Positions 1 through 7,000 of a DNA stretch of 34,866 bases are shown one piece after another (within the stretch, counting starts at the first letter, position 1; every line of letters begins with the position of its first letter). The translations under genes were made by a program, and so were the position numbers. Source of the DNA: Nocardia blacklockiae (lineage in GTDB: Bacteria; Actinomycetota; Actinomycetes; Mycobacteriales; Mycobacteriaceae). The stretch is taken from assembly GCF_015477355.1 (NCBI RefSeq), contig NZ_JADLRJ010000024.1:1-34866 (forward strand), read 5' to 3'. The notes under the pieces were generated by a model. That model ran no database searches. It worked only from the letters and a program-made list of their open reading frames with translations, and was not told the origin of the DNA.

Positions 1-121
1 CAGGGCCAAGCACTGGCGGGCGGTGGCCACGCGCTACGACAAGCTCGCAATCACTTACCGCGCCGGATTCGTCCTGGCCCTGGTCGTCGAATGGCTCAAA
101 TTATTGGGAGACACGACCTAG
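1..121 (+). mobile_element. 3' end of an IS5-type transposase gene (partial)
   Basis: The frame is open from the window edge to the TAG at 119-121 and encodes the C terminus of a DDE transposase, ending KLLGDTT. The same sequence, with one base different (codon GCC here, ACC there: Ala to Thr), is found inverted at 34695-34866. The longer copy shows the Y-x2-R-x3-E-x6-K signature of IS4/IS5 elements. The last bases, GGGAGACACGAC followed by CTAG, look like the terminal inverted repeat meeting its target, so the stop codon is completed by the target bases. The 5' part lies outside the window, so activity cannot be judged. Confidence 0.85.
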
Positions 122-165
122 GGCGCGGATCTTGTTCTGAGTGCCACGATTGAGTACCGAGACCT

Positions 166-1209
166 CTACGCGACGTCCGTATGCGGCGATGCCACCAGGG
201 TCGGCCCGGCATTGATCGTCAGTGCCGTCATCGCTTCCGCCAGTACAAGTTCGACCCCGGAAACGAAGTCGGTGACCGATTTCTCGATCTTGGTGGCCTC
301 CCTGCGGATTGCATCGGCGGACTTCTTTGCTGTCGCGAGCTTCTCCAGCCGAGCAATGGCGTCGCGGATCTTTTCCTGTGCGGTGGCCAACTGCTCACTG
401 CCGCCGCGAGCGGCAACCATCAGACTTGCAGCACGCAGCAACATGATCGACGCTCGCAACAGGTCTGGGTCGTCGGAGTCGGGATCGAATGCCAACACCA
501 TGCGGCGAGGACCGAGCACCCGGATCGTTTCACCACCGTTCTGCTCAGGTGTCCGCACAATGCCGAGGGCTGCCGCAGCCTGGCGGTTGCGTTCGGCTTC
601 GTCGAGGTAGTCGATCCAGCCCTTGCGGTGGGAGTCGGTCATCTCGAGTACGACCCGCGCGCCAGCGGCCGTGGTCAACAAGCCGTCGCCCTTCTTGGAG
701 CGGGGGATCACCCCGACGATGCTGCCGGTCTCGCAGTACTCGTCACCGAGACCGGCGGCGATGGAGTCGAGGTACTCGTGGACGCGAGCTGCAAACGAAT
801 CACCCTTCAGCGGGGTCATTCGGACAACGCCGGCCTTCGCTTCCCGCACTTTCAAGGCGACCGTTACCTCGTCGACCTTCTTGGTGAGATCGGCGTGGTT
901 GTGGGCGATCAACTTGGTCAGCTCCCGCTGGCGCTCATCAAGCGCGGCCGCGTGTTTGGCCATCGGCGAGGCGGGATCTCCCAGATCGAACTGCTTGGTC
1001 GCTGTGGACTCAGCGTGAAGGGCATTCAGGAGACCTGGCAGCCTAGCGACAGAAGACGGGCCGGGGCCGGTGTGAACAAACCGGCCCCGGCCCCCTCCGC
1101 GTCCTGGGAGGGCAGCGGCGCGCCAGGCCGGGCCCGAAGCCCCTGTCTCCGACCGGCTTCGATCGAGCCACGCCTGTCGGGCGGTCGGCGAGCCCGCGTT
1201 CGGGCCCAC
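166..1209 (-). CDS. 'Fis family'-like coiled-coil protein with nuclease-like fold, probably N-terminally truncated
   Basis: From about residue 70 (FDLGDPASPMAK) the protein resembles actinobacterial proteins usually annotated as Fis family transcriptional regulators. It has a coiled coil (about residues 85-120), then a globular part opening KGDSFAARVHEYL with strands such as ARVVLEM and RRMVLAFD, and a C-terminal helical region. Residues 1-58 are Arg/Gly/Pro-rich and look like out-of-family read-through rather than native protein. No ribosome-binding site precedes the ATG at 1209. I infer that the 5' third of the gene was lost and that real homology starts near position 1040. It lies 44 nt from the IS5-type end, which could explain the damage. 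Its role is unknown in this family. Confidence 0.6.
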   Translation of the reverse strand: MGPNAGSPTARQAWLDRSRSETGASGPAWRAAALPGRGGGRGRFVHTGPGPSSVARLPGLLNALHAESTATKQFDLGDPASPMAKHAAALDERQRELTKLIAHNHADLTKKVDEVTVALKVREAKAGVVRMTPLKGDSFAARVHEYLDSIAAGLGDEYCETGSIVGVIPRSKKGDGLLTTAAGARVVLEMTDSHRKGWIDYLDEAERNRQAAAALGIVRTPEQNGGETIRVLGPRRMVLAFDPDSDDPDLLRASIMLLRAASLMVAARGGSEQLATAQEKIRDAIARLEKLATAKKSADAIRREATKIEKSVTDFVSGVELVLAEAMTALTINAGPTLVASPHTDVA

Positions 1210-1237
1210 CGACTGTCTTCGCGGCCTATCTTAACGA

Positions 1238-1396
1238 CTACTCGTACTTGTCGTCGTAGTCGTCTTCATTGCGGGTGGCGGCAGCTTCGGCGCGTTCGTC
1301 GAACCCTGACTGCGCGGTGTCGGAACCGGGATCGCGTTCGGCTGCCGCGCTGATACGGTCGGCGGACTCGCGGTCCATCGGACTGGACTTGGACAT
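1238..1396 (-). CDS. small SMP-like actinobacterial protein (52 aa)
   Basis: The start is ATG at 1396, preceded by GGAG seven bases upstream. The protein begins MSKSSPMDRESADRISAAA and contains the motif S-A-Q-S-G-F typical of short actinobacterial proteins in which each half reads roughly A-x-R-I-x-x-A-A-x-R-x-P-G-S. It ends in a very acidic tail (EDDYDDKYE). No membrane segment or catalytic motif is visible and the function is unknown. The same frame stays open upstream to a TTG at 1480 with coding-like third positions, which would add 28 residues; I prefer the ATG because it has the ribosome-binding site and matches the usual family start. Confidence 0.7.
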   Translation of the reverse strand: MSKSSPMDRESADRISAAAERDPGSDTAQSGFDERAEAAATRNEDDYDDKYE

Positions 1397-1811
1397 GAGA
1401 ATCTCCAATCTGGGCATGAGGGTGCGCAGCAACGCCGCGAGGAGCGCGAAGTGCGCGCCCTCGAACGGATTGATCGTCAACGCCCGCGTACGGCACAGCC
1501 GTACGTCGGTCCCAGCACCGCGAAGCGGCGTCGGGTCTCATGCCCAGTTGGCCTGACTGGCGGTACCGCTCCTTACGGACATAGCCCTGTCTGTTCACAC
1601 CGAGCGGCCGACGTAGAGGCTACCGGCCACGCCGCCCGCCACCACTGAGCGCGACGTCTGGTCGGTGTGTCGCGCCGCCGAGACGCCGCAGCCCCGGCAC
1701 TCCTCGGACACGCTATGGCCCAAGGGCATTCGAAGCCGGTGCTACCTCAGTCGAATCTGCGTTTCAGCCAACGCAACGAATTACAGCACTCGCCTGACCA
1801 CGTCCGCGCGG
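1397..1811. other. intergenic stretch, no supported gene
   Basis: Only short overlapping frames are present on both strands. None has a convincing start, codon bias or recognisable motif, apart from the possible in-frame extension of the 1238-1396 gene up to 1480. No strong terminator hairpin was seen after the gene that ends at 1812. Confidence 0.5.
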
Positions 1812-2951
1812 TCATTCTGTAGGCAATGCGATAGGCCCGAATCCCTGCGGATTCCGTACGACCAGGCCGCCGCTCCCACGATCTACCACCCCCTGTAGCT
1901 GGACTGTCTCACCGGTGTTCATCCACTCTGTGACCGTCTTCAGCGGGGTACTAGAGAAGGCGGTGACATTGCAGGGGTGGCCGCTTCGAACCGTCTTGAT
2001 CGTCGCGTAGACGATCGGATCGCCTGGGAACTTGCTCACAGTGACGATCGGGCCAGTCATGACGTTGAATTCCCGGCGCTTCGATCGTTTCAGAAGCCGG
2101 ACCGTTTCAGTCAGCTTCTCCTTAGCCGCCGCGGGGACACTGACTGACTTGGCTATGCGAGCCGGGGTCGGCTGCGAGGAGGCCCACTCGAAACGTGTTT
2201 CAAATTCCGCTACTGCATCTTCGGCGAGGACGCGGCCGATCGCTGACACGAACTCGCGTGTAACCCCGGCGGAGACAAGCCCTACCACCTCGTCCCCTTT
2301 CGGCAGATGTTCTGGCGTGACGACGTGATCGTGGACGGCTTGCATTGCTTGGGCGAAGGTTCGAGTCATACGACGCTCCACCGACTCCACCGTCTCGACC
2401 GACCGGCGCTCCAACCCTTCCAGCGGTGGTTGCTCGTCATCATCCACTGGTTCGGGGTCGCTCAGTTTCACGTAGACGGGAATGACATACGAGCCACGCT
2501 CGGTATGGCCCATCCTCACGGTGTCGCTAATGTCGTCACCGAATTTCGAATACCCACCACTGATCTCAGAGCGAAGCCGTACGGCAGCGGTGGCCGAGCT
2601 TCGATACATCAGCCGTGCGGATTCCACCATTACTGCACCCGCGGTCAGGGGGATCGTATCGGCGATCACGATGTCGTTGGCGGCGCGCAGCATGGTGACA
2701 TCTGTGTCCCACCACCGCAGTTTGCGCTCGACTTCATCTGCTGGCGTCCCATGTGCTGCCGCGAGGCGCTGGACCACGCCGCTGAACGCGACGCTATCGC
2801 TGGCGAGGTCTCGGACGAGGGCGATCTTCCGAGGATCTTCACCGGGGGCGGTGCGCCTCCACATCCATCCGGCCGCGCCCTCGGAGACCTCGTTCCAGCC
2901 GTGTTGCAGCATCCACGCCTTGGTGTGTGTGAGCAGGTCGTCATTGGACAT
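1812..2951 (-). CDS. unknown protein (379 aa), partner of the DUF4365 gene
   Basis: I do not recognise this family. The N-terminal 50 residues resemble a small nuclease- or sensor-associated domain (MLQHGWNEV, GAAGWMWRR). The middle is helical, with charged segments around residues 180-260. The C-terminal 100 residues are beta-rich (GPIVTVSKFPGDPIVYATI, VQLQGVVDRG) and could form a barrel-like domain. No membrane segment or known catalytic triad is visible. The start ATG overlaps the stop of the DUF4365 gene by one base (TGATG), so the two are translationally coupled and probably act together. It is the last gene of the minus-strand row that begins near 4700. A defence role is inferred from its neighbours only. 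Confidence 0.75.
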   Translation of the reverse strand: MSNDDLLTHTKAWMLQHGWNEVSEGAAGWMWRRTAPGEDPRKIALVRDLASDSVAFSGVVQRLAAAHGTPADEVERKLRWWDTDVTMLRAANDIVIADTIPLTAGAVMVESARLMYRSSATAAVRLRSEISGGYSKFGDDISDTVRMGHTERGSYVIPVYVKLSDPEPVDDDEQPPLEGLERRSVETVESVERRMTRTFAQAMQAVHDHVVTPEHLPKGDEVVGLVSAGVTREFVSAIGRVLAEDAVAEFETRFEWASSQPTPARIAKSVSVPAAAKEKLTETVRLLKRSKRREFNVMTGPIVTVSKFPGDPIVYATIKTVRSGHPCNVTAFSSTPLKTVTEWMNTGETVQLQGVVDRGSGGLVVRNPQGFGPIALPTE

Positions 2952-3457
2952 CAGGATGCTGCCTCCTCTCCGAAGTCGATCGCGAACTCAGAGTGCCACT
3001 CGTCGAGCGTGGAGACACCGAATCGGTTGGCGCGGGGGATAACGATTGACTTCTCCGTCGAGGTCCTGTCGAACTTGGCCCAGTACGCCTGCGTTCGATG
3101 CAGGGTGTCGGCGCCGTACTCGACCCATTCAGCCTTGTCCTTGGGAACTAGGACAAGGACAACGAACGTGGCCCCTTGGTGCTTCTTCCACTTGTCGATC
3201 CAGTCCTGCTGGAGTGGAAACCGAATCTGTGACCCTGTCATCCGATATCTGCTGGAGCACTTCAGTTGGACGCGAACATCACCTTCAGCGAACTGAACGG
3301 TGGCGTCGACAGCGTGAACATCGGAATCCTGTGGCGTCTCCTTCACAGTGCATCCCGCCTGAGAGCACACCGCATACAAGTAGGACAGGCTGTACCGCGA
3401 CTTGGCGCCGTTTAGACTCAGCCCATAGTCCGGATGCGGGATCGCCAGCACGGTCAT
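2951..3457 (-). CDS. DUF4365-like protein with nuclease fold
   Basis: The 168-aa protein has the core pattern of DUF4365 and related PD-(D/E)xK-like domains: a helix (YSLSYLYAVCSQAG), then D51 in HAVDATVQF, then the strand VRVQLKCSS carrying Q64 and K66. The pattern D...QxK is the usual metal-binding and catalytic half of this nuclease superfamily. Proteins of this type are common in prokaryotic defence islands. The gene overlaps the small gene before it by four bases (ATGA) and the 379-aa gene after it by one base (TGATG), so it sits inside an operon. No strong ribosome-binding site is seen, which fits translational coupling. Activity on DNA is inferred. Confidence 0.75.
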   Translation of the reverse strand: MTVLAIPHPDYGLSLNGAKSRYSLSYLYAVCSQAGCTVKETPQDSDVHAVDATVQFAEGDVRVQLKCSSRYRMTGSQIRFPLQQDWIDKWKKHQGATFVVLVLVPKDKAEWVEYGADTLHRTQAYWAKFDRTSTEKSIVIPRANRFGVSTLDEWHSEFAIDFGEEAAS

Positions 3458-3627
3458 GCCCTGATCTCTTCGACAGCCAGCAAAAAGTTACCGCGGATCA
3501 GGTCGTACCGCCATACGCCAAGTGGCGCCTTCCCGCTCTCCCTCTTCGTCACCACCCAATTCTCGCCGAACCCGTACGTCTTACAGGCGGTTTCCGCACG
3601 TAGATCTCCGAGGCCGGTGTCCCGCAA
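3454..3627 (-). CDS. small protein (57 aa) between two nuclease-fold genes
   Basis: A frame from TTG at 3627 to TGA at 3454-3456 encodes a plausible globular peptide (KTYGFGENWVVTKR, GVWRYDLIRGNFLLAVEEI). Its stop overlaps the DUF4365 start by four bases (ATGA), which is the best evidence that it is real. It lies in the same frame as the upstream nuclease and follows its TAG stop (3640-3642) after four codons. It could therefore be either a separate small gene or the former C-terminal end of the nuclease cut off by a nonsense change. No clear ribosome-binding site precedes the TTG. I do not recognise the family. Confidence 0.5.
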   Translation of the reverse strand: MRDTGLGDLRAETACKTYGFGENWVVTKRESGKAPLGVWRYDLIRGNFLLAVEEIRA

Positions 3628-3639
3628 CGGCCCATGCGG

Positions 3640-4099
3640 CTACAGTAGACCTCGACGTCCGGTGAGCAGCACGATGAACAGCGGGACCCCCAGATAACGA
3701 GGCCAGTCGATTTCGGCCATGTCCGGATCGGAGGTCAGCAGCAGCACCGAATCGACTTCGCCGGTCTCGGCGTAGCGCACGAGCTGTTCCTGTACCTGCT
3801 CCGACGACCACCAGCCCGCGGCCTTGACCTCCACCCCGACGCGGTACAAGTCGTCGTAGTAGAAGCGGAAGTCGATGCGGCTGCCGCGCGCGGCTGAGGA
3901 CCCCCTCAGAGAGTTCGCTTTCCTGCTCGATGGTGACATCGTTGTCGACGCCGGCCTGACACCATGTCTCCCAGATGAGTTCATGGAACTCGTCCTCGTC
4001 GCAGTACCGATGCTCGTTGCTGTCGTCCACGAATGGGTCCACCAGCGGCTTTATGTACGTGTTCCAGATCGGCGACGCATGCGCGTCGCCTGGCCTCAA
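3640..4099 (-). pseudogene. PD-(D/E)xK nuclease, frameshifted
   Basis: The gene starts at TTG 4099, whose codon overlaps the upstream stop (TTGA). It reads in one frame to about residue 66 and then continues in another frame to TAG at 3640. Removing one G from the run of five (plus strand C at 3901-3905) restores a single 152-aa frame through LSEGSSAARGSRIDFRF. The restored protein has a helical N terminus rich in acidic residues, D76 in RIDFRF, and E90-V91-K92 in VGVEVKA, the D...ExK core of restriction-type nucleases. It ends LFIVLLTGRRGLL. As written the gene gives a truncated protein. The indel may be a true mutation or a sequencing error in a homopolymer. Confidence 0.65.
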
Positions 4100-4271
4100 A
4101 AGGCCCGATGCACATAGTGTCGGTCGATGTAGTCCGGCGTGTCATCGCCCGAATCGTCCCCTCGCACGGCAGTCCCCTTGTCGCCGAATGTTGTTGAGCA
4201 ACACGAGGATGACAGCAGGCACCGACAAAAACCGCTTCGTCACACCAGTCCTCGGACAGAATGGTCGACAT
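4096..4271 (-). pseudogene. short unknown ORF, apparently frameshifted
   Basis: An ATG at 4271 opens a frame (MSTILSEDWCDEAVFVG). A second frame carries a convincing C-terminal peptide (VRGDDSGDDTPDYIDRHYVH) ending at TGA 4096-4098. That stop overlaps the TTG start of the nuclease gene by four bases, as expected for operon neighbours. Joining the two frames needs one extra base near 4190. The result would be about 58 residues of unknown function. The exact path of the reading frame is uncertain because a third frame (VPAVILVLLNNI) also looks protein-like over part of this stretch. Confidence 0.35.
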
Positions 4272-4287
4272 CTGCGAAGTCTCATGC

Positions 4288-4602
4288 TCACCAGTACACA
4301 GGTTCCCACGCCCAAGGCTGCATCTGGACTTGTTCTCGCGCTTGCGGATTCAGTGCTTCCGGCAGAAACCAGCGCCTTGCAGTTCCGTAAAGGTCGCCTT
4401 GCTTGCTCGTGAGTCGTAGTCCGTCCGCTATCGGCTTCACGGAGGGATCGCGATAACGCAATTTGTTCAGCAGCAACGAGATTAGCGTCGCCACGGGCGG
4501 CCCTGTGAGCGTCCATCCACCATCGACGAACAAGCCGGATCGCACACCGCCGTACGGATCGATCTCCGCTTGAGGCGTGCCAGGCTCAGGGTATGGGGAC
4601 AC
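4288..4602 (-). CDS. unknown protein, 5' end unclear
   Basis: A GTG at 4602 opens a 104-aa frame with coherent protein-like sequence (DPYGGVRSGLFVDGG, PPVATLISLLLNKLRYRD, DLYGTARRWFLPEAL). The same frame is open upstream to a TAA near 4700 and remains protein-like there (GLDLACVADLHCWSRATT) but holds no ATG or GTG before 4602. The gene may therefore have lost its true start, or it starts at 4602 without a visible ribosome-binding site. It ends 16 nt before the next frame of the minus-strand row and is probably its first gene. No family is recognised. Confidence 0.45.
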   Translation of the reverse strand: MSPYPEPGTPQAEIDPYGGVRSGLFVDGGWTLTGPPVATLISLLLNKLRYRDPSVKPIADGLRLTSKQGDLYGTARRWFLPEALNPQAREQVQMQPWAWEPVYW

Positions 4603-4760
4603 CGTCGTCGCACGAGACCAGCAGTGCAGATCCGCAACACAGGCCAGATCCAGTCCTTCTCGCGGATGGTTGCTATGTTCTTGGTGAACCGTCCCTTACT
4701 CGTGACGGTTCACAGACCCGCTTCCAGATGCCACGACTTTGAGAACTCACGGGTGCCGTC

Positions 4761-4768
4761 GTCTTGAG
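4761..4768. repeat. left 8-bp target duplication of the IS256-type element
   Basis: GTCTTGAG directly precedes the left end and recurs exactly at 6128-6135 after the right end. An 8-bp duplication fits the 8-9 bp known for IS256-family elements. Confidence 0.9.
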
Positions 4769-6127
4769 GGGACTGTAAAGACAAAGGTGTAACTCCGAAA
4801 CAAGGAGTGGCACATGAACTCTGATGTGGTAGCCGCCGAGTTGGCCGATACTGACGCGGTGGCCCGATCCAGGAAACCGAAGACGACGGCGGTGGATGCC
4901 GAGCTGGTGGGCCAGCTCGTGGCCCAGGCCCGCGCCAGCGGGCTGCAGCTGACGAAACTGGTGGTCGAGTCCGCGCTGGAGGGTGAGATCACCGATCATC
5001 TCGGTTACGACCACGGCGACCCGGCTGGTCGCGGAACACCGAACTCGCGCAACGGCACCCGCTCGAAAACGATCGTGACCGATGTCGGCCCGGTCGCCGT
5101 CGATGTCCCGCGTGACCGTGACGCGAGCTTCGAACCGCAGATCGTGCGCAAGCGCCAGCGTCGGTTGAACGGGGTGGAGAACATGGTGTTGTCGCTGTCG
5201 GCCAAGGGCCTGACCCATGGCGAGATCTGCGCGCATCTGCGGGAGGTCTACGGCGCTGATGTCTCGAAACAGACCATCTCGACGATCACCGACAAGGTCA
5301 TGGACGGGATGGCCGAATGGCAGAACCGGCCCCTGGACAGGGTCTATCCGGTGATCTTCCTCGACGCGATCCACGTCAAGATCCGCGATGGGAAGGTCGC
5401 CAACCGGCCGATCTATGTTGCGTTGGCGGTCACGGTCGAGGGCGGTCGCGAGATCCTCGGGCTCTGGGCCGGGGATGGTGGTGAGGGCGCGAAGTTCTGG
5501 TTGCAGATCCTGACCGAGCTGAAAAACCGTGGTGTCGAGGATGTTTGCATGCTCGTCTGCGACGGTCTCAAGGGCCTGCCCGAGGCGATCGGGCAGACCT
5601 GGCCGGCGGCGGTGGTCCAGACCTGCATCGTTCATCTGCTGCGCGCGTCGTTCGCTTATGCCGGACGCCAGGACTGGGCCGCGATCGCCAAAGCGCTGAA
5701 ACCGGTCTACACCGCCCCCACGGAAGCCGCGGCACTGGAACGGTTCTCCGAGTTCGCCGAGGTTTGGGGCGCGAAATACCCTGCGATCGTGCGGCTTTGG
5801 GAGAACGCGTGGGCCGAGTTCACCCCGTTCCTCGCGTTCGACACCGAGATCCGCCGCGTCGTCTGTTCGACCAATGCGATCGAGTCGGTCAACGCGCGCA
5901 TCCGCCGCGCGGTTCGTGCTCGCGGGCATTTCCCCAACGAGCAAGCCGCGCTGAAATGCGTCTATCTCGCGGTCATGGCCCTCGATCCCACCGGCGAGGG
6001 CCAGAAACGATGGATCACCCGATGGAAAGCAGCGTTGAACGCCTTCGACATCACCTTCGACGGCCGACTCACCGCCAGACGGAAATAACTCAATCAACCC
6101 GAGTTACACCGTTATCTGGACAGACCC
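4769..6127 (+). mobile_element. complete IS256-family insertion sequence (1359 bp)
   Basis: The ends are imperfect 27-bp inverted repeats (4769-4795 and 6101-6127, 22 of 27 identical, both finishing GGTGTAACTC inward). They are flanked by the perfect 8-bp direct repeat GTCTTGAG. One full transposase gene lies between. The element inserted in the short space downstream of the 6PGDH-like gene without breaking a recognised gene. The perfect duplication points to simple insertion with no later rearrangement at this site. Confidence 0.92.
4814..6088 (+). CDS. IS256-family transposase
   Basis: The 424-aa protein is a full-length mutator/IS256-type DDE transposase that cuts and joins the element ends. 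The catalytic residues are visible: D184 in VIFLDAIHVKI, D250 in MLVCDGLKG, and E357 in STNAIESVNARIRR. Between the second D and the E lie the CIVHLLR segment and a helical insertion, as is usual for the family. The N-terminal part (residues 45-120) contains the GLTHGE-type and RNG-type DNA-binding features, including the typical NGTRSKTI segment. The start ATG follows AAGGAG six bases upstream. The gene appears intact, so the element could still be active. Confidence 0.95.
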   Translation: MNSDVVAAELADTDAVARSRKPKTTAVDAELVGQLVAQARASGLQLTKLVVESALEGEITDHLGYDHGDPAGRGTPNSRNGTRSKTIVTDVGPVAVDVPRDRDASFEPQIVRKRQRRLNGVENMVLSLSAKGLTHGEICAHLREVYGADVSKQTISTITDKVMDGMAEWQNRPLDRVYPVIFLDAIHVKIRDGKVANRPIYVALAVTVEGGREILGLWAGDGGEGAKFWLQILTELKNRGVEDVCMLVCDGLKGLPEAIGQTWPAAVVQTCIVHLLRASFAYAGRQDWAAIAKALKPVYTAPTEAAALERFSEFAEVWGAKYPAIVRLWENAWAEFTPFLAFDTEIRRVVCSTNAIESVNARIRRAVRARGHFPNEQAALKCVYLAVMALDPTGEGQKRWITRWKAALNAFDITFDGRLTARRK

Positions 6128-6135
6128 GTCTTGAG
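6128..6135. repeat. right 8-bp target duplication of the IS256-type element
   Basis: GTCTTGAG, an exact direct repeat of 4761-4768, immediately follows the right inverted repeat. Confidence 0.9.
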
Positions 6136-6154
6136 TGCGCTACGGGGCTACCTG

Positions 6155-7000
6155 CTACTCCTCTCGCTGGGATTCCATGAGACGTTGTAGCGCGGCTTCT
6201 GGTGTTGCGGACCAATTGTCCTTTTCCGGTGCGAGTAGTTCATAGATGTCGGCGCTGACCTCGGCCATCGATGCCGGAAGGTCGGCGTCACGCATTGTAT
6301 CGGCGATCTCGTGCAGCTCTGGTATCCATCGCCAGGCGCGGGCGGCGACAGTCGACAGGTAAGCGCGGTCGGCCAGCATCGGGACACCGAGGCGGTACGC
6401 TTCGGTCGTCAAGACTTCTGCAACGTTGTGATGGTCGGCAAGGGCGTGGGCGAGTGCTGTGAGAAGTCGTGCGGTGCGTAGGTATGACGCGGTCGCCATC
6501 TTGAGTGCACTGGCGGATCCGATCTTGTCGCCAAGGGGGTGCGTATCAATTGAACTGCGCGCCAACAGGTTCTGAACCTCGGATACGGGTATAGGAGCGC
6601 CGGCCAGGTAGACTCGAGGTCCCGTGGTGTCGTTCGGGGGTGGACCGCTGATGACGGCATCGACGACGCTGGAACCGGTCAACGTAAGCAGTTCGTGGAT
6701 GGAGCGCATTCGCTGCGGGCTGATGGCGTTGGCGTCGACGTAGATGCCGTTGTACTGGTACTCGCTCACGAGTTCTGCGACATGCTCAGCGACTGCGGCG
6801 GGGCAGATCGACAGCACGATGGGGACATGAGCGAGAAGTTCGGACAGGTCATCTACCGGCTCCAAACCTGCTTCGAGAGCCCGTTCATGCGTTGCGGCAC
6901 TGCGTCCATGCGGGTACCACAGCACCGTGTGGCCGTGGCTGGTGAGGCGAGCTCCCACAGCGGCGCCCATCCGGCCGGGGTGCAGTAGACCAACCTTCAC
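6155..7000 (-). CDS. NAD(P)-binding oxidoreductase of the 6PGDH / 3-hydroxyisobutyrate dehydrogenase type
   Basis: The 281-aa protein starts with a Rossmann fingerprint (KVGLLHPGRMG, glycines 4, 9 and 12). It keeps the usual second half of the domain, including VIVLSICPAAVAEHV-like strands and the substrate-loop region VVDAVISGPPP followed by RVYLAGA. The C-terminal half (KMATASYLRTARLLTALAHAL) resembles the DUF1932 all-alpha domain found in this group. Such enzymes oxidise or reduce hydroxy acids with NAD(P); the substrate here is unknown. The GTG start overlaps the stop of the XRE-TPR gene by four bases (GTGA), so both are in one transcript. The neighbouring nucleotide enzymes suggest a role in the same pathway. 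Confidence 0.85.
   Translation of the reverse strand: MKVGLLHPGRMGAAVGARLTSHGHTVLWYPHGRSAATHERALEAGLEPVDDLSELLAHVPIVLSICPAAVAEHVAELVSEYQYNGIYVDANAISPQRMRSIHELLTLTGSSVVDAVISGPPPNDTTGPRVYLAGAPIPVSEVQNLLARSSIDTHPLGDKIGSASALKMATASYLRTARLLTALAHALADHHNVAEVLTTEAYRLGVPMLADRAYLSTVAARAWRWIPELHEIADTMRDADLPASMAEVSADIYELLAPEKDNWSATPEAALQRLMESQREE

Noticed and set aside
1665-1898. 77-aa plus-strand frame
   Set aside because: No ribosome-binding site, no motif, and it overlaps the 3' end of the well-supported minus-strand gene.
4673-6097. 474-aa minus-strand frame over the IS256-type element
   Set aside because: It mirrors the transposase gene and has no recognisable protein features.
5545-6180. 211-aa plus-strand frame inside the IS256-type element
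   Set aside because: It is out of frame with the transposase and Arg-rich, a typical shadow in high-GC coding DNA.
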